The notes under the pieces are model-generated. The model made no database searches, was not told where the DNA came from, and saw nothing but the letters and a program-made list of their open reading frames with translations. A program made the position numbers and the translations under genes. DNA of 45,879 nucleotides from the NCBI GenBank assembly GCA_964636495.1, contig CAZWSL010000025.1, forward strand, positions 1 to 45,879. The letters are read 5' to 3'. Source of the DNA: Desulfobacula sp964636495 (GTDB lineage: Bacteria > Desulfobacterota > Desulfobacteria > Desulfobacterales > Desulfobacteraceae). Each line of letters starts with the position of its first letter. The stretch's first letter is position 1. This document shows positions 43,068 through 45,879 of the stretch, piece after piece.

Positions 43068-43907
43068 ATGTTTATTAAAGCGTGGGGATCACGAGGATCC
43101 ATACCGGTATCAGGTAATGAATATCTCAAATACGGAGGGGATACCACCTGTATTGAAGTTACTGCAGAAACAGGAGAAACAATTATTGTTGATGCAGGGA
43201 CCGGTATAAGACGTCTTGGTGACGCTTTTATGAAAAATGGGAAAACCAGGTATTATCTTCTATTTACCCATGTCCACTGGGATCATATTATGGGACTTGC
43301 TTTTTTCTCGCCTCTTTTTGATAAACAGAGTCAGATAATTATTCAGGATCGTCAATTTTTACATCTGAATACACGGGACCTTCTGAAAGAGGTGATGAAG
43401 CAGCCATTCTTTCCGATTTGTCTGGATGATCTGAATGCAGATATACGATTTGAAAAATCTTTGAACAATACATTCAATATCGGCTCCATATGTATTGAAA
43501 CAATCCTCCTAAGCCATACCAGCAGATGCCTTGGATATAAATTTACCGAAGATGAAAAGTCTTTTGTATTTTTCACTGATCATGAACTTGGTTTTAATCA
43601 TCCCGGATCCCGGAGTTTAGACACTTATCTTAAATTTGCGGAAAATGCCGATCTTCTGTTACACGATGCAGAATACACCAGTGTGGAATATAAAGGAAAA
43701 ATCAGATGGGGTCACTCTACAATACCCCAGGCTCTGGATTTTGCCTTGAAAGCCAGAGTGAAAAAATTTGGATTGTTTCACCTGGATAAGGATAGAACGG
43801 ATTCAGAAATGGATAAGATTGTTTCTGACTGTAAAACAGAACTTAGAAAAAACAGTTCAACCATTGACTGTTTTGCCGTTCCGTGTAATTTTGAAACCAC
43901 CCTCTGA
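43068..43907 (+). CDS. MBL-fold metallo-hydrolase (cyclic phosphodiesterase-like)
   Basis: 279 residues. The start MFIKAWGSRGSIPVSGNEYLKYGGDTTC is the phosphodiesterase (PhnP/RNase Z-like, phosphoribosyl-cyclic-phosphate) branch of the metallo-beta-lactamase fold. DAGTG, then THVHWDHIMG (HxHxDH metal motif), a later His in LLSHTSRCLGY, an Asp in FFTDHE and a His in RWGHST complete the two-metal site. The substrate is unknown; cyclic nucleotide or RNA phosphodiester cleavage is plausible. A GAGGATTGAG ribosome site precedes the ATG, and ampG follows after 20 bases, so the two are probably co-transcribed. Confidence 0.88.
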   Translation: MFIKAWGSRGSIPVSGNEYLKYGGDTTCIEVTAETGETIIVDAGTGIRRLGDAFMKNGKTRYYLLFTHVHWDHIMGLAFFSPLFDKQSQIIIQDRQFLHLNTRDLLKEVMKQPFFPICLDDLNADIRFEKSLNNTFNIGSICIETILLSHTSRCLGYKFTEDEKSFVFFTDHELGFNHPGSRSLDTYLKFAENADLLLHDAEYTSVEYKGKIRWGHSTIPQALDFALKARVKKFGLFHLDKDRTDSEMDKIVSDCKTELRKNSSTIDCFAVPCNFETTL

Positions 43908-43927
43908 AAAATATACTGTCTTTTACT

Positions 43928-45469
43928 ATGAACAGAGAGATTAATCGCAGCTGGCAGCAGTCAATTCAATCCTTTTTTCATCCAAGAGTCGTAACCATGC
44001 TTTTTTTTGGATTCTCTGCCGGAATACCAATCTTACTGATTTTTTCATCCCTCTCTCTATGGCTCAGGGAAGCAGGAGTTGCAAGGTCAGCAGTGACCTT
44101 TTTCAGCTGGGCAGCACTTGGATATTCATTTAAATTTGTGTGGGCCCCACTGGTGGACAGGGTACCAATACCATATTTTACAAAAAAAATCGGCCGGAGG
44201 CGAAGCTGGATACTGGCTGCCCAGGCCGGTGTGATCTGTGCCATTTTATGGATGGCATTTACAGATCCTGCATCTGGAATCAATCAGCTGACAATCATGG
44301 CAGCAGCAGCAGTAATGCTTGGATTCTCTTCAGCCACCCAGGATATAGTGATTGATGCATACAGGATAGAGTCAGCAGGAACAGACCTGCAGGGATTAAT
44401 GGCTTCTGCCTATATTGCCGGGTATAGAATTGCAATGCTTATTGCAGGAGCAGGAGCTCTTTTTCTGGCTGAATGGTTTGGCTCTTCAAAAGGAAACTAC
44501 AGCTTTACAGCATGGCAGAAATCATACAGCATCATGGCTGTATTCATGCTTGTTGGGGTTGTTACTGTCCTGCTTATCCCTGAACCTGAAACAAAACTGA
44601 GTGATGAAAAACCATATCCTCCAAAAGATTATCTCGGGTTTCTGTTTCTGTTCATAGTTTCTGCATGCGGTTTTATCATGACATTCGCTTTTAGTGCAGA
44701 TGTAGCTGTCAATATGAAGAAAACGCTTGGTACCCTGCTTGCCAACCGTTATCTGTCAGGATTTATTGTTGAATTTTTCAGGCTTGCTGCAGGAGTGGGG
44801 GCAGCGGCACTTATTGCAAAAATATTCATGTCAACAAAATTTATAAACCGGAAAATGGTGGTTGAAAGTTACATCGGCCCTGTTGCAGATTTTTTTAAAC
44901 GTTATGGAATGTCTGTGGCATGGCTTCTGCTCGCATTAATAGGGTTGTATCGAATTTCAGATATTGTGTTAGGCGTAATTTCAAATGTATTCTACCAGGA
45001 TCTTGGATTTTCAAAAACTCAGATAGCAAGTGTAGTGAAGACTTACGGCCTTTTTATGACAATTGCCGGAGGTTTTCTGGGGGGAATTCTTTCGGTAAGA
45101 TATGGAGTCATGAAAATATTATTTGCAGGAGCCGTACTCTCCTCCCTGACAAATCTGCTGTTTATGGCCATGACAGGGTCAGGTGATAATTTATCCATGC
45201 TCTATCTTGTGATTTCAGCTGATAACCTGGCTGCCGGACTTGCAAGTGCTGCTTTTGTAGCTTTTTTATCAAGTCTCACAAGCGTAAGATTCACAGCTAT
45301 TCAATATGCTGTTTTCAGCTCTTTAATGACTCTTATTCCCAAAGGGTTTGGTGGTTACTCAGGAACAATAGTTGATAATCTTGGATATTCGACTTTTTTT
45401 TTAATAACCGCTTTAATGGGTCTGCCCGTTCTTCTTCTGATATGGCTCTGCTGGAAATATCTTGATTGA
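43928..45469 (+). CDS. AmpG-type MFS permease
   Basis: 513 residues with about fourteen membrane helices. The MFS start (FFHPRVVTMLFFGFSAGIPI, LSLWLREAGVARSAVTFFSW), the loop KFVWAPLVDRVPIPYFTKKIGRRRSW with the MFS-A motif, and SSATQDIVIDAYRIE match the AmpG family, which imports GlcNAc-anhydroMurNAc peptides from the periplasm for cell-wall recycling. No ampC/ampR or amidase gene is near, so a muropeptide role is family-based. It lies 20 bases after the MBL gene. No strong terminator follows, though ACAGG (45492-45496) and CCTGT (45508-45512) with a T-run could form a weak one. Confidence 0.9.
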   Translation: MNREINRSWQQSIQSFFHPRVVTMLFFGFSAGIPILLIFSSLSLWLREAGVARSAVTFFSWAALGYSFKFVWAPLVDRVPIPYFTKKIGRRRSWILAAQAGVICAILWMAFTDPASGINQLTIMAAAAVMLGFSSATQDIVIDAYRIESAGTDLQGLMASAYIAGYRIAMLIAGAGALFLAEWFGSSKGNYSFTAWQKSYSIMAVFMLVGVVTVLLIPEPETKLSDEKPYPPKDYLGFLFLFIVSACGFIMTFAFSADVAVNMKKTLGTLLANRYLSGFIVEFFRLAAGVGAAALIAKIFMSTKFINRKMVVESYIGPVADFFKRYGMSVAWLLLALIGLYRISDIVLGVISNVFYQDLGFSKTQIASVVKTYGLFMTIAGGFLGGILSVRYGVMKILFAGAVLSSLTNLLFMAMTGSGDNLSMLYLVISADNLAAGLASAAFVAFLSSLTSVRFTAIQYAVFSSLMTLIPKGFGGYSGTIVDNLGYSTFFLITALMGLPVLLLIWLCWKYLD

Positions 45470-45580
45470 AAACATATAGGTTAAATCTAAAACAGGAAAA
45501 TACTTTACCTGTATCATTTTTTATATTATGAGTGTAAAAATAGAAAGCGGTTTAAGTAATAAAGGTCTGAAGGAGATAAA

Positions 45581-45879
45581 ATGACTGTCATTGTAAAGTA
45601 TATTGTTGTAAGAAATGGAGAGGAAAAGATGACATTTGCGACAAAAAAAGAAGCAGACGCCTATGATAAAATGCTTGATATTGCCGACAAATTGTTTGAA
45701 TTCCTTGAAGAATCAAAGGTAAAGCTGAATGAAACTCAGCTTGAAGAGCTTTCTCTTCTGCTTGCTGAAAAAAGAGTGGAATTGATTCCGCTTTTAAGGG
45801 GAGTAAAACCTGCAAAAAAAAAAGTGTCAAAACCAGCAGCAAAAGCAAAACCAGCAGCAAAACCAGCAGCAAAACCAGC
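45581..45879 (+). CDS. yebG: YebG family protein with Ala-Lys-Pro-rich tail, cut off by the window end
   Basis: About 99 codons are seen and the frame is still open at the edge. VKYIVVRNGEEKMTFATKKE, then ADAYDKMLDIADKLFEFLE and ETQLEELSLLLAEKR, match the YebG family, which in Escherichia coli is a 96-residue SOS-induced protein of unsettled function. GAAGGAGATAAA gives the ribosome site. From about residue 77 on (KPAKKKVSKPAAKAKPAAKP) the sequence turns into KPAA units like those of bacterial histone-H1-like proteins. E. coli YebG lacks this tail. I see no E. coli-type CTGT-N8-ACAG LexA site upstream. Confidence 0.88.
   Translation, partial: MTVIVKYIVVRNGEEKMTFATKKEADAYDKMLDIADKLFEFLEESKVKLNETQLEELSLLLAEKRVELIPLLRGVKPAKKKVSKPAAKAKPAAKPAAKP
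45831..45879 (+). repeat. 12-bp repeats coding KPAA
   Basis: Near-identical AAACCAGCAGCA units run to the window end within the YebG reading frame. Copy number beyond the edge is unknown. Like the 30254-30457 array it can vary in length in steps of four residues. Confidence 0.8.

Noticed and set aside
45481..45580. LexA-type operator before yebG
   Set aside because: I found a CTGT half-site at 45509-45512 but no ACAG at the right distance. The LexA motif of this lineage may differ, so absence is not proof.

Overview
This window reads as an ordinary chromosomal segment of a Gram-negative, anaerobic-type deltaproteobacterium (Desulfobacterota, Desulfobacteraceae-like is my best guess). I infer this from the gene order ffh-rpsP-khpA-rimM-trmD-(SPOUT methyltransferase)-rplS-rnhB-yraN-rsmI, from the long two-domain acyl-CoA dehydrogenase, and from the low-GC, AAA/TTT-rich coding style. 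No rRNA, tRNA, CRISPR array, phage or complete insertion sequence is visible. About 39 genes are supported. Most are single genes or short operons of household function.

Layout. 1-2.7 kb: a possible end of an IS3-like element, then a membrane-anchored penicillin-acylase-family hydrolase. 2.8-9.1 kb (minus strand): a FabK/nitronate-monooxygenase-like flavoenzyme, an RNA-end-processing operon (alpha/beta hydrolase, rtcB, thpR), and a zinc-type ABC importer (znuA-znuC-znuB). 9.4-13.2 kb (plus): a membrane glycerophosphodiester phosphodiesterase and a histidine kinase/response regulator pair. 13.3-17.5 kb: a visibly GC-richer island with a PhnA-like zinc-ribbon protein, a UbiA-family prenyltransferase of the polyprenyl-phosphate type, a 15-codon stub resembling the start of a DUF4422 glycosyltransferase, a HAD phosphatase and a polytopic membrane protein with GT-C glycosyltransferase character. 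Together these look like a small lipid-linked-sugar module. 17.7-19.6 kb: a class III nucleotide cyclase fused to a TolB/FlgO-like domain and TPRs.

19.8-25.9 kb (minus): the translation/SRP operon running from ffh down to rsmI, with a good sigma70-type promoter upstream of ffh. 26.2-30.7 kb: a cytidylate-kinase-like protein with a strong promoter and long leader, rlmN, a PP-loop thiouridylase-like protein, nth, and a protein of unknown function with 17 PVQ-type tetrapeptide repeats. 31.1-38.1 kb: recC and recB, translationally coupled, without recD beside them. 38.3-45.9 kb: a CYTH-domain protein, a Na/Pi cotransporter, an acyl-CoA dehydrogenase, an MBL-fold hydrolase, an AmpG-type permease and, running off the right edge, a YebG-family protein whose tail becomes an Ala-Lys-Pro repeat like that of histone H1.

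I did not find an unmistakable new defence or mobile system. The most promising leads are the UbiA/HAD/GT-C module, the PVQ-repeat protein, the YebG protein with an H1-like tail, and the cyclase/TolB/TPR receptor.
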